The position numbers and the translations under genes are program-made. From Phyllobacterium myrsinacearum (GTDB lineage: Bacteria > Pseudomonadota > Alphaproteobacteria > Rhizobiales > Rhizobiaceae), in NCBI RefSeq assembly GCF_014138285.1, contig NZ_JACGXN010000017.1, forward strand, positions 26,107 to 90,106: 64,000 nucleotides of DNA. Direction: 5' to 3'. Numbering within the stretch: position 1 is the stretch's first letter; every line of letters begins with the position of its first letter. The notes under the pieces were generated by a model that was not told where the DNA came from, did no database searches, and saw only the letters and a program-made list of their open reading frames with translations. Below, in pieces: positions 53,626 through 62,557 of this stretch.

Positions 53626-54663
53626 CTAACCCAGGGGCGCCGCCCTGATGATTGGAGCGACCTCGGTGCCCAGAAGTTCGATCGAGCGCTTCATCGCCTC
53701 CGTATCAAGCGAAGCGGTACTCATCTGGAAGGTGATGCGCCGAAGGCCACCGAGCGTTTCGCTTGCCTGCTGCATCTTAGCGGCAACGGTTTTCGGATCG
53801 CCGACCAGGAATGCGCCGTCAGGACCCGCCATCATCTCGAACTGCTGACGCTTCGTCGGCGACCAGCCGCGCTCACTGCCGATCTTCGTCGTCAGATGCG
53901 CCCATCCGGGGAAGAAGGCATCCTTTGCAGCCAAATCGGTCTCGCCGACAAAGCCCATCGCATGGACTCCCACCTTGAGTTTTTCCGGATCATGCCCGGC
54001 GCGTTGACCGGTTTCGCGATAGAGATCGACAAGTGGGCGGAAACGTTCGAACCTGCCGCCGATGATCGCCACCATCAAAGGAAGGCCGAGTGCGCCGGCG
54101 CGAGCGAAGGATTCCGGCGAACCGCCAACTCCGATCCACACTGGAAGCTGCGACTGATGTGGACGCGGAAAGACGCCCTGCCCTTTGAGTGCCGGACGGA
54201 AGCGGCCTTCCCAGGTGATGTCGGTCACCTCGCCAAGCTTGAGAAACAGGTCGAGCTTTTCGGCGAAGAGCTCGTCATAGTGACGCGTATCAAGGCCGAA
54301 CAGCGGATAGGCCTCGATGAAGGATCCGCGGCCGACCACGAGCTCCGCACGACCCTTGGAAATCAGGTCGAGGGTTGCGAATTCCTGGAAAACGCGCACC
54401 GGATCGGCGGCGCTGAGAACCGTGACCGCACTCGTCAACCGGATGCGGGAGGTACGGGCCGCGGCCGCGGCCAGAATGACGGCCGGGGCGGAGTCGAGAA
54501 ACTCACTGCGGTGATGCTCTCCAATACCAAATACGTCGAGCCCGACGCGATCTGCGACCACGACCTCCTCGATAAGCTCGGCCATGCGATCGGTCGGTAA
54601 CGGGAGATTTCCCGTTGCGGGATCAGGAAGGATGGCTGCAAAACTGTCGATACCGATTTCCAC
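53626..54663 (-). CDS. LLM class flavin-dependent oxidoreductase
   Basis: 345 residues from a GTG at 54663 with AGGA upstream; the longer frame to 54738 lacks homology. The luciferase-like TIM barrel is seen in DRVGLDVFGIGEHHRSEFLD and RIRLTSAVTVLSAADPVRVF. VVGRGSFIEAYPLFG completes the F420/FMN region. It is probably an FMN-dependent monooxygenase requiring reduced flavin. It lies 75 bases after the MoaF/SnoaL gene in the same run. Confidence 0.88.
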   Translation of the reverse strand: MEIGIDSFAAILPDPATGNLPLPTDRMAELIEEVVVADRVGLDVFGIGEHHRSEFLDSAPAVILAAAAARTSRIRLTSAVTVLSAADPVRVFQEFATLDLISKGRAELVVGRGSFIEAYPLFGLDTRHYDELFAEKLDLFLKLGEVTDITWEGRFRPALKGQGVFPRPHQSQLPVWIGVGGSPESFARAGALGLPLMVAIIGGRFERFRPLVDLYRETGQRAGHDPEKLKVGVHAMGFVGETDLAAKDAFFPGWAHLTTKIGSERGWSPTKRQQFEMMAGPDGAFLVGDPKTVAAKMQQASETLGGLRRITFQMSTASLDTEAMKRSIELLGTEVAPIIRAAPLG

Positions 54664-54738
54664 GTGAATCCTCACAGGCTTAATGGTCGGCTGGTGTTCA
54701 TTCGCATGCACGTCGAACAGTGCCGAGCCAGGACGCAT

Positions 54739-55476
54739 TTAGTCGTTGTCGGCGATAAGCGACGCCTCTTCAGAGTCGAACATCGAAGCGCCCCCAAGCG
54801 CGACCGCGACTGGCACTTCGTTCTGAAGTACGTCCCAGTGCTCGGCGAGCTTACCACCCTCGATCCGGAAGAGATCGACCGCGACCTGGGGGCCTTCTGC
54901 CCAGCCGCGGATGCGGCCGTGTATCGCGACGAAATCGCCTTCGCCAACAATTAGGCCGGGTTCGTAGAAGACATCGTGAGGTAGGCTTTCGACAATCGCT
55001 TTCAGGGCATCGCGACCCTGTGGGATGTTCGGGTTGTGTTGGACGTAGTCCACGACGTAGAGCCTCTCCACCGCCGAAGCATCGCGGCGCTGAAACAGGG
55101 AGGTCATCGCCTCGAGCACAAGCGCCTTGTTGCGCTGCGGCCGACTGTCAAAATTCTGGTTTGCAGCCCGTGTCACAGTGATCGTTCCGGTCATGCGCAG
55201 GAACCGACCGTCGGACACCGTGGCATGCGAATGGATCAGCCCGCGATCGTAGTCCTGCACGTTGGTGACCGTTGCTCCGTCCTTTTCCTGCCAACTGACG
55301 ACGAAGATACTGTTACCGAGTGGCACGACATGGATATCGACAATTTCCGTGTGCCTGAGCGGTCCCTCTTTGATCTCGAATTTCAGCTGCGACGTCGAGA
55401 GAAGCGTCAAGCCGACTCTGAAATCCGGATACGACACATCCATCTCGAGCCCGACGGGGAAGTGATTGATCGGCAT
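54739..55476 (-). CDS. MoaF-like / SnoaL-like two-domain protein
   Basis: 245 residues from the ATG at 55476 (AAGGAA upstream). The N-terminal ~120 residues form a MoaF-like lipocalin-type domain (QDYDRGLIHSHATVSDGRFL, then RMTGTITV). The C-terminal ~115 are a SnoaL-like NTF2 fold (DYVQHNPNIPQGRDALKAIV and HGRIRGWAEGPQ). The combination suggests binding or isomerising a small hydrophobic ligand. It lies between the isochorismatase-like and LLM genes. Confidence 0.75.
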   Translation of the reverse strand: MPINHFPVGLEMDVSYPDFRVGLTLLSTSQLKFEIKEGPLRHTEIVDIHVVPLGNSIFVVSWQEKDGATVTNVQDYDRGLIHSHATVSDGRFLRMTGTITVTRAANQNFDSRPQRNKALVLEAMTSLFQRRDASAVERLYVVDYVQHNPNIPQGRDALKAIVESLPHDVFYEPGLIVGEGDFVAIHGRIRGWAEGPQVAVDLFRIEGGKLAEHWDVLQNEVPVAVALGGASMFDSEEASLIADND

Positions 55477-55563
55477 CACAGTTATTCCTTCCAAAATGGC
55501 GATGATGGCGAGGCTCGACCTTGCATTGGCATCAAGCCGAGAACTCGCCATCTCCTTCAGCCT

Positions 55564-56226
55564 TTACAGACCGGCCTTGCTGGCCGCCTGTACAGGCGTA
55601 TTGAGAAGCTGCTGTTCCCACAGATAGGCAATGCCGCTGCCACCGGCGTGCTCGATGATAACGTCCGTTAGTGCGGCTGCGGTCTCCTCACGAGCCCAAT
55701 CGCGCTGCCACTCGGCAGCGATCGCGAGCCAGGTCATCATATTGATGCCAGCCCCCATCATTCGCTGGATCGCCACCTGATGCGCTTCGACTGAGGTCCC
55801 ACCCGATGCGTCGGTAATCACCGTAACGTCCCAGCCTTCGCCCGCGGCCTGGATTGCCGGCATCGCAACGCAGACTTCGGTCCACAGGCCAGCAATGATC
55901 AGTTGTTTGCGGCCGGTAGACTTCACCACGTCCACCACTTTCGGGTCCTGCCAGGTGTTGATGAATGTGCGGTCGATCACCTCCTGTCCGGGGAAAACTT
56001 CGGTGAGGTGCTTGAAGAGCAGGCCACCCCGGCCGGCTATCACACTTGTCAGGATTGTGGGGACGTTGAAAACCTTTGCAGCTTTCGCAAGCGCCGTCGT
56101 GTTGTTCACGACCGCCTGCGGATCGTGGCTGTTCACGTTCGCGAGCTGATAGGGCTGATGGTCGATCATGACGAGGACGGAATCTTCGGGACGAAGAAGG
56201 GAGTCAAGGCCGTTACGGAAGGTCAT
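55564..56226 (-). CDS. Isochorismatase-like cysteine hydrolase (YcaC type)
   Basis: 220 residues. VLVMIDHQPYQLANVNSHDP supplies the catalytic Asp, KQLIIAGLWTEVCVAMPAIQ the nucleophilic Cys after a cis-peptide, and ALAKAAKVFNVPTIL the Lys region. It is a hydrolase of amide, C-N or ester bonds; the substrate is unknown. It is divergent from LysR paralogue 3 and first in the run that includes MoaF/SnoaL, LLM and LysR paralogue 2. Confidence 0.88.
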   Translation of the reverse strand: MTFRNGLDSLLRPEDSVLVMIDHQPYQLANVNSHDPQAVVNNTTALAKAAKVFNVPTILTSVIAGRGGLLFKHLTEVFPGQEVIDRTFINTWQDPKVVDVVKSTGRKQLIIAGLWTEVCVAMPAIQAAGEGWDVTVITDASGGTSVEAHQVAIQRMMGAGINMMTWLAIAAEWQRDWAREETAAALTDVIIEHAGGSGIAYLWEQQLLNTPVQAASKAGL

Positions 56227-56380
56227 AGATAAATTCCTGGGTTCGCGGTTGGTTGAGATACGTTGCTGGAGGGAACAAGCGCCCTCCGAAGCGCCGTCTG
56301 CGAAAGGACCTTGTCATTCCCGATTTCGATGCGGTAGTCATCGTTTGTGCCAAACAGTGTCGCGGAAAGGGGAACGCAGC

Positions 56381-57274
56381 ATGGACATCGAAGATTTGCG
56401 GACGTTTGTGGAGGTAGCGGATGCGGGCGGCATCACGCCTGCTGCGCTTCGGCTGGGCGTTTCCAAGTCGATGGTGAGCCGGCGGCTTGCGCGGCTTGAG
56501 GCCGAGCTCGGCGTCCAGTTGCTCGCAAGATCTACACGTGGGGCATCCTTGACGGAAGCGGGCGCCACTTTCCGCGACTATGCGGCCAGGGTCAGCGCCG
56601 AGATCGATATTGCCAGAGATACAATCCTGCCGACGGGCGAACTAAGCGGTCGCCTGAGAATTGCGGCACCCCTATCGTTCGGGCCCACCCACTTTGCATC
56701 TGTCCTTGCGGACATGGCATTGCGCCATCCGCAACTGCAGATCCAGACAAGCTATAGCGACCGTTTCGTGGACCTGATTGCGGAAGGGTTTGATTGCGCG
56801 ATCCGGGTCGGCACGCTTCAGGATTCCAACCTGATTGCAAAACGCGTCGGCCCCCTCTACGGAAAATACGTAGCGAGCCCCGCTTATATCAGAGCCCATG
56901 GCTCCCCGGAAACACCGGAGGAACTCGTCGCGCATCAGGCGCTTATGCAAGGGATGGAAACGTGGCAGGTGATGGATCGCGACAAGATCTTGACCATCCA
57001 CCCCCAAGGGCGTTTCAAGGCTGACAACGGGCCGGCTCTCGTCGTTGCTGCTGCAGCCGGATTGGGGATCGCTGCGCTCCCCGATGGCCTTACCCAGGAT
57101 TACATCGATTCCGGCGCGCTGGTGACCGTCATGAAAAATCATCCGCCGCCACCGGCCGGAATTTTCGTCGTTCGCCCACCGGGACACCATCCTTCAAGGA
57201 AAGTCCGCGTCCTGACCGAAATGCTGATCGAGTGTTTCGACAGCAGCGGTCAAGAAAAAAGGAATCCCGACTGA
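56381..57274 (+). CDS. LysR family regulator (paralogue 3)
   Basis: 297 residues from the ATG at 56381 (AAAGGGGAA upstream); the frame is open upstream to 56168 but is not coding there. MDIEDLRTFVEVADAGGITP and RLGVSKSMVSRRLARLEAEL match the two other copies. It is divergent from the isochorismatase-like gene, which is its likely target. The upstream motif ACAGTGTCGCGGAAAGGGGA recurs before the other LysR genes. Confidence 0.9.
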   Translation: MDIEDLRTFVEVADAGGITPAALRLGVSKSMVSRRLARLEAELGVQLLARSTRGASLTEAGATFRDYAARVSAEIDIARDTILPTGELSGRLRIAAPLSFGPTHFASVLADMALRHPQLQIQTSYSDRFVDLIAEGFDCAIRVGTLQDSNLIAKRVGPLYGKYVASPAYIRAHGSPETPEELVAHQALMQGMETWQVMDRDKILTIHPQGRFKADNGPALVVAAAAGLGIAALPDGLTQDYIDSGALVTVMKNHPPPPAGIFVVRPPGHHPSRKVRVLTEMLIECFDSSGQEKRNPD

Positions 57275-57324
57275 CGATCGAACGGCTGACGGAGACGAGT
57301 CGGGACCAACTCTCGCACCAGCGA

Positions 57325-58241
57325 CTATATGATCAGACGATTTGAAAAGAACGCGGTTAGCCGGTCGATAGCCTGCTTCACATACTCAGGCTTGTAATAC
57401 GTGTCGTAATGGCCGGCGGCCCCGACCACGAAAAAGTCTTTGTTATCCGCCGATGAAAGATCGAACAGGCGTTGACCGGCCTCGTATTGGCCGGTCGTTC
57501 CCCGGCGACCGCCAACAATAATCTGAAGTGGATGTATCAAAAGCTCCGGAATGAGATTGAAAGCTTCGAAGCCGAGCAGGTTGCCGTAGCTTACGAAAAG
57601 CAACCGGTTGGTGGAATTCGGGTGCCTATAGCGCGAGTCCCTGTAAAAGGTGACAGCTTCAAGCAGATCCAGATACGTAGCGCCCGCGGATTCAGCATCT
57701 TTCAGGCTGTCCGGCATCCAGGGATCCCTGCGGCGGTTGCCGCCGCGCGCTCCTGCCGTCCGTTGTTTACCGACATCCACCAACGTACGGCAAATGTCCG
57801 GAAGCGTGCCGTGGATGCCCGGCCGATGTCATTGGCGACCACCGTTCCGACGGCCTTGAAACGGTATTCCGTCAGCGCGGCGTTGATCGCGTAGCCGCCA
57901 CCGACGCAAATTCCCAGCAGGCCAATGCGTTCTTTGTACACATAGACAAGCGTTGTCAGGAAGTCGACTGCGCGGCGGATGTCTTCGACGCGCGAGGGCG
58001 GGTCCTCCATGTCTCTTGGTTCGTCACCGCTTTCGCCCTGGTAGGATGGATCGAACGTGAGTGCCACAAAGCCTTGCTCTGCCAATCCCGCTGCGTAGAT
58101 CGCGCCGATTTGCTCCTTCACACTGCTTCCAGGTGTTGCCAGAACAAGCGCCGGGTAGGACCGGTGCTCATTGAAATCGGGAGGCAAATAGACATTCCCG
58201 GCAACCTCGATACTTCTGTTCCTAAATGAAAGGCGTTTCAT
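57325..58241 (-). pseudogene. Alpha/beta hydrolase (dienelactone hydrolase-like), frameshifted
   Basis: The ATG at 58241 (GAGGACC upstream) starts FRNRSIEVAGNVYLPPDFNE and runs through YPALVLATPGSSVKEQIGAI to IGLLGICVGGGYAINAA (the nucleophile elbow is GICVGG, so Cys replaces Ser, as in dienelactone hydrolases). At about 57820 the homology moves to another frame, continuing VDVGKQRTAGARGGNRRRDP to the C-terminus at 57325, which has a His in AAGHYDTYY. A single indel would restore about 305 residues. It follows the MDR gene by 45 bases. Confidence 0.75.
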
Positions 58242-58286
58242 ACCGTGGTCCTCCTCAAGCCCAACCAAAGGTCTGAATCTTGGGCA

Positions 58287-59240
58287 TCAGGGTATCAGCA
58301 CGACGCGGCCCAACAGCTTTGTCGTCTCCGCATATTCATGTGCTTTTGATGCCTCTCTCAACGGAAAAACCCTGTCGATCATGACATCCAGACGCCTTTC
58401 CGCTGCGGCTATGAGAAGCTCGTCGACCGTTTTATGAACGGCAGGCCGTTCGAAAAGTGATCCCATGAAAACGCCGTGAAGCGTCTGATTATTCTGCATC
58501 GGCGACCACAGATCGACATCGAGGCCGCCGCCGGCATTGCCGACAAAGACGAGACGCCCCTCCATTGCCAGTGCGGAAAGCGATGCCTGCAAGGTTGTTC
58601 CCACGGGATCGATCACGAGATTGACACCCTTGCCATCGGTCAGCCGATGAACCTCCTCAACGACGTCTTGCTCCAGTCGATCGATGACATGAAAGGCGCC
58701 AAGCTCGGTCAGGCGCGCCTGGCGTTCGCGACCGCCGGCGACCGCAAGGACCTTCGCCCCCGTTTGACGCGCCAGCTGAATAGCCGCCAGACCGACACCG
58801 CCAGCAGCAGCCTGGATCAGGACTGTTTCACCTTCATTTAGCTTGCCCTTGGTGATGACACAGTGGCGAGCAGTCCCGAAGGAGATCGGCAGCGCCGCCG
58901 CTTGCGCCATGTCAACGTCGTTCGGGACCAACCATGTGCGCGAGGCGGGCACGACCCAGAGTTCGGCATGAGATCCATGCATGTTGAAGGCCGTTACCCT
59001 TTGACCAACACTTCGGTCCCCCACATTTTCGCCAACCGCAACGATGGTCCCGGCAGCAGCATAACCGACGATCCACGAGGATCGCTGCGGTGTCGAGCGC
59101 CGGTTGATCAAGTCGCCGCCCTCAATCGAAATCGCCTCGACGGCAATCAGCACGTCCTGCGGCCCGCAGACGGGATCCGGCACATCGGCATACCTTAAGA
59201 CTGTCGGGGGACCGGGGTTGTCATAGACTGCAGCTCTCAT
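58287..59240 (-). CDS. Zinc-independent MDR / quinone oxidoreductase-like enzyme
   Basis: 317 residues from the ATG at 59240. The frame is open upstream to 59564 but reads as a shadow. QAAAGGVGLAAIQLARQTGA is the Rossmann glycine motif, and GVNLVIDPVGTTLQ follows. No structural Zn Cys cluster is present, as in the QOR class (NADPH-dependent reduction of quinones or enones). It sits between the homoserine-dehydrogenase-like gene and the broken alpha/beta hydrolase in one run. Confidence 0.88.
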   Translation of the reverse strand: MRAAVYDNPGPPTVLRYADVPDPVCGPQDVLIAVEAISIEGGDLINRRSTPQRSSWIVGYAAAGTIVAVGENVGDRSVGQRVTAFNMHGSHAELWVVPASRTWLVPNDVDMAQAAALPISFGTARHCVITKGKLNEGETVLIQAAAGGVGLAAIQLARQTGAKVLAVAGGRERQARLTELGAFHVIDRLEQDVVEEVHRLTDGKGVNLVIDPVGTTLQASLSALAMEGRLVFVGNAGGGLDVDLWSPMQNNQTLHGVFMGSLFERPAVHKTVDELLIAAAERRLDVMIDRVFPLREASKAHEYAETTKLLGRVVLIP

Positions 59241-59305
59241 ATATCGTTCCTTTTCCGTTAGGGGCCTCTTGCCTTTAATGGTCGCGATGGCTGTATCGCC
59301 TGGTT

Positions 59306-60304
59306 TCAGGCCATCCGTGCCGCCAAGATATGTTCCAGATCCTTCAACGCTGCGGCGGCCGTCGCAAGCGGCTCCATTCCGGACCCGATTGCGAGCGTCT
59401 TGCCCATCGCTTCGGTCACAATGCGGATCGCCTTGTCCCTGCCGCGGACGTTGGCGAAGGGATCGGCAAGCGGATATGTCCTGATGCCGACCTCGGCGCG
59501 GATTGCGCCATTCCCGCGCGAAATGCGGCCGACAAGTTTCGGAACAAGCCCCTGCCCGCGCCAAGCCTCGATCCGTTCAGCGGAGACGGACTGGATCCCC
59601 TCGACGGTCAGATCATTCATCGTAAGGTCAGCGCCAAGCCCGAAATTGGCGAGGATCAGCAGTTTGCAGGCCGTGTCCCAGCCTTCCGTATCGTTGCGGG
59701 GATCGGCCTCGGCGAAACCGCCAAGCTGTGCCTCGCGCAATGCGTGTTCGAAGCCAATCCCTCGTGTCGTCATGGCTTCGAGCAGGTAATTGGTGGTGGC
59801 GTTCAATATACCCTCGACCTCGAGCACCTCACAGCCCTTGAGATTGTGCTCGACCAGATCGATCGTCGGCAAAGCGGCTGCGGCCGCACCGCTGAGTTTC
59901 AGGATCGCGCCGGAACCTTTGGCCAGCGCCCGCAGTTCTCGACCACGATGGACCAGCGCGCCCTTCGAAATCACGATCGTATCGTGCCCGGCCGAAAGCG
60001 ACGAACGAAGATAAGCAAGCCCCGGCCCCCCGGTGCGGAAATCGCTTGGCCCTGCCTCGATAAGAATATCGGCGCCGCTCTCCTCGATGAAGGCCGGGCC
60101 CGAGAGCCCGTCTTCAAGCGTGGAGAGTTGCTCTTTTTCCAGTCCATATGCGCTTTTTACACCGGACCGGGATCCGCAGACGGCCACGAGCCGCACATCC
60201 GCGTCGTAGATCTCGCAATAACGCGCTCGCCGGGATAAAAGCAGGCTCGCCGTCGCCCGCCCCACGCCGCCGAAACCTGCAATCGCAATCCTGAATGTCT
60301 TCAT
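59306..60304 (-). CDS. Homoserine dehydrogenase-like protein
   Basis: 332 residues. IAGFGGVGRATASLLL is the Rossmann motif, and LNATTNYLLEAMTTRGIGFE, then ALREAQLGGFAEADPRNDTE-GWDTACKLLILAN, is the homoserine dehydrogenase catalytic core with the Glu and Asp of the 'GxxExDPxxDxxGxDxAxK' motif. Glu208-type and Lys residues appear present. No ACT domain, unlike the usual ~430-residue enzyme. It is away from methionine/threonine genes and 16 bases behind the antiporter, so it may act in a different oxidation. The short form is found in some catabolic clusters. Confidence 0.82.
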   Translation of the reverse strand: MKTFRIAIAGFGGVGRATASLLLSRRARYCEIYDADVRLVAVCGSRSGVKSAYGLEKEQLSTLEDGLSGPAFIEESGADILIEAGPSDFRTGGPGLAYLRSSLSAGHDTIVISKGALVHRGRELRALAKGSGAILKLSGAAAAALPTIDLVEHNLKGCEVLEVEGILNATTNYLLEAMTTRGIGFEHALREAQLGGFAEADPRNDTEGWDTACKLLILANFGLGADLTMNDLTVEGIQSVSAERIEAWRGQGLVPKLVGRISRGNGAIRAEVGIRTYPLADPFANVRGRDKAIRIVTEAMGKTLAIGSGMEPLATAAAALKDLEHILAARMA

Positions 60305-60320
60305 CGTCCCGGCTCTTCCG

Positions 60321-62021
60321 CTATTTCGCTGCCACGCCGCTCAGCGGCTCGGGAACGGGCCGGACATGCAGGTGGTCAAGGCCCGACATGGCGTCTCCCT
60401 GCACCTGTTCGGACAACCGTTCATTGTCGCGCCGACGAACGTCCTCTGCCGCCGCCTCCACGTCAAGCTCGTCATAACCCAATGCACGCAGGCCCTCCGC
60501 CCCCATCATGTAGGCAGACTCGACCGTTTCGCGTATCTGATAGTCGACGCCGGCGCGGATCAGGTCCACGGCATGGCCGCGGTCATAGCTGCGCACCAAT
60601 ATCTTTGCCTGCGGGAATTCATGCTGCGCCAGTTCGACGATCTGCAAGGCGGCCTTCGGATCGTTGATGCAGATCAGCAAGGCCTCAGCCGAACCGGCGC
60701 CGGAGTGGCGCAGCGTGTCGAGACGTGTGCCGTCGCCGAAAAACACCTTGAAGCCGAAACGTCCCGCTTCACGGATACGGCCGGGGTTCATGTCGATGAC
60801 GGAAAGATTGACGCCCTTCGACAGAAGCAGTTGCGAGGCGATCTGGCCGAAGCGGCCGAAGCCGATGATGAGCATCCTTCCGCTCAGGTCGCGCGCGCCC
60901 TCGACACCCTCCATCAACGCTCCGCTGCGCAGTAGACGGTCTGCTGCGATCAGCAGCAGCGGCGTCAGCGCGATGGAGAAGATGATGACGGTAGTGAACA
61001 GCGCATTTTCGCGCGGATCGATCACGCTGCCGGCGGTTGCAGCAGCATAGAGCACGAAGGCGAACTTGCCGCCCTGCACGAACATCGAGGTACGGTGCAT
61101 GGCCTGGTGGCCGGAGCTGCCGAACAGACGGGCAACTGCATATACAGCAGCGCCCTTGGCTACGGTGAAGGCGACCAGCATGGCCAGCAAAAGCCCCCAT
61201 TCGGCGGCCACCACGGCAAGATCCAGCGACATGCCAACCGCCATGAAGAACAGGCCCATCAGCAGGCCGCGAAACGGCTCAATATCGCTTTCGATCTGGT
61301 GCCTGTAGCTGGAACTCGACAGCATCACACCTGCAAGGAAGGCGCCCATGGCCATGAAAAGCCCAGCGCCGGCCATCAGCAGTGATGCTCCCAGTACCAC
61401 CAACAGCGCACCCGCCGTCATCACTTCACGAGTCCTTGCCCGCGCCAAGAGAGCGAAGAACGGGTTCAGCCCCCATTTCGATACGCCGAAAAGAACGAGC
61501 AGCGCGCCGAGGGCCAGAAGCGGCACGATCATCAGATCCTCGAGGAGAAGGATGGACACAGATTTCTGCCCCTCCGGGCTAGAAATCTCCCCGCGATCTT
61601 GCAGCACCGACATGAGGACGGCCGTCGAGGAGAGCACAAAACCCGCACCTGCGACGAAGGCGACCGTGGCAGGCAGGCCGAAGACCAGTGTGCCCGCCAA
61701 GGACAGGGCAGCAGTCGTCGCCCCAACCTGCACGAGGCCGAGCCCGAAGATCTGGCCGCGCATGGCCCATAGCTTGTACGGTCGCAGTTCCAGCCCGATG
61801 ACGAACAGGAACATAACCACGCCGAGTTCGGAAAAATGCAGGATGGAGGGGGCGTCAGTAAAAAAGCCGATCACAGATGGCCCGACCAGCACGCCGGCTG
61901 CGAAATATCCGAGAACCGAGCCGAGGCCTAACCGCCGAAACAGGGGCACCGCGACCACGGCCGCGCCCATCAGGACAATCGACGGTCCAATCGTCTGCCC
62001 CAAGCTCGCTTCAGCCGCCAT
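60321..62021 (-). CDS. Kef-type monovalent cation:proton antiporter (CPA2 family)
   Basis: 566 residues. Twelve or so membrane spans fill the N-terminal ~380, with GYFAAGVLVGPSVIGFFTDA as a typical early motif and FVLSSTAVLMSVLQDRGEIS in the core. Residues ~395-510 form a TrkA-N/RCK domain (LIIGFGRFGQIASQLLLSKG) that binds NAD or glutathione adducts. It exchanges K+ for H+, often after electrophile stress. It leads a run with two dehydrogenases and a hydrolase, so the run may answer reactive carbonyl stress. Confidence 0.9.
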   Translation of the reverse strand: MAAEASLGQTIGPSIVLMGAAVVAVPLFRRLGLGSVLGYFAAGVLVGPSVIGFFTDAPSILHFSELGVVMFLFVIGLELRPYKLWAMRGQIFGLGLVQVGATTAALSLAGTLVFGLPATVAFVAGAGFVLSSTAVLMSVLQDRGEISSPEGQKSVSILLLEDLMIVPLLALGALLVLFGVSKWGLNPFFALLARARTREVMTAGALLVVLGASLLMAGAGLFMAMGAFLAGVMLSSSSYRHQIESDIEPFRGLLMGLFFMAVGMSLDLAVVAAEWGLLLAMLVAFTVAKGAAVYAVARLFGSSGHQAMHRTSMFVQGGKFAFVLYAAATAGSVIDPRENALFTTVIIFSIALTPLLLIAADRLLRSGALMEGVEGARDLSGRMLIIGFGRFGQIASQLLLSKGVNLSVIDMNPGRIREAGRFGFKVFFGDGTRLDTLRHSGAGSAEALLICINDPKAALQIVELAQHEFPQAKILVRSYDRGHAVDLIRAGVDYQIRETVESAYMMGAEGLRALGYDELDVEAAAEDVRRRDNERLSEQVQGDAMSGLDHLHVRPVPEPLSGVAAK

Positions 62022-62109
62022 GCACTTTCATTCCCAGTCTCTTGTTTTGAGCGGCCGACAACAGGCCTTGCTTGACCGATCCGCTTCTCACTGAGTTTGG
62101 TATCGTTGC

Positions 62110-62175
62110 GGCGCTGGCGCGAATAGCCACTGCATCGGCAAAACACTGTCGCGAAAGGAGGAACGCGAGTTGCGC
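62110..62175 (+). pseudogene. Promoter and ribosome-site remnant of a deleted LysR gene
   Basis: CACTGTCGCGAAAGGAGGAA (62144-62163) is nearly the same as the sequence before LysR paralogue 3 (ACAGTGTCGCGGAAAGGGGA), and a TTG follows at 62170. No LysR coding sequence follows. The position, divergent from the antiporter gene, is where a fourth LysR copy would be expected. Confidence 0.55.
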
Positions 62176-62300
62176 GGCTGCTACGCTATTGGCTAAACGA
62201 AGGTTGCCTGATTGCAACTGAGGTCGTTTACAACAATCCGTTTCGTACGGTGCGACCTATTCGCCAACGTACAGCACAGCCGTCCCTCGTACAAACCGGA

Positions 62301-62367
62301 AAGTCTTGAATGCCGATAATAGGCGAATCTCGAGCATTTTGATTGTAGCGTGAATGTCAACAATCCA
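62301..62367 (-). repeat. Diverged regulator-5'-end repeat, copy C
   Basis: On the minus strand TTGACATTCACGCTACAATC precedes an ATG at 62337 that opens MLEIRLLSAFKTFRF and then a stop at about 62262. The upstream half and the MLEIRLLS start match copy B at 39086-39155. Probably the 5' end of a deleted LysR-type gene. Confidence 0.5.
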
Positions 62368-62378
62368 TCGTCCGACAC

Positions 62379-62465
62379 ACCAGATCCGTGTTCCTCGTAA
62401 ATTGCATGACAGCCCACAGCTTTCAGTTCGATGAGCTGAGCGTCATGGAACTGATCTTCGGTGGG
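62379..62465 (-). pseudogene. Serine recombinase N-terminal fragment
   Basis: The minus-strand frame reads TEDQFHDAQLIELKAVGCHA, then IYEEHGSG. This matches the N-terminal 'STxxQxxxxQLxxLxxAGCxxIYxExxSG' part of resolvases, but the catalytic Ser residue region upstream is altered and the rest is gone. It is immediately followed by repeat copy C. Confidence 0.6.
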
Positions 62466-62557
62466 GCTTTGAATCATTGTTTCATAAAGCATTTCTCAAT
62501 TAAAGGAAAAGAGCTTATCCTTTAATAGTAGATTCGCTTGTTAAAGGATAGACAGTA

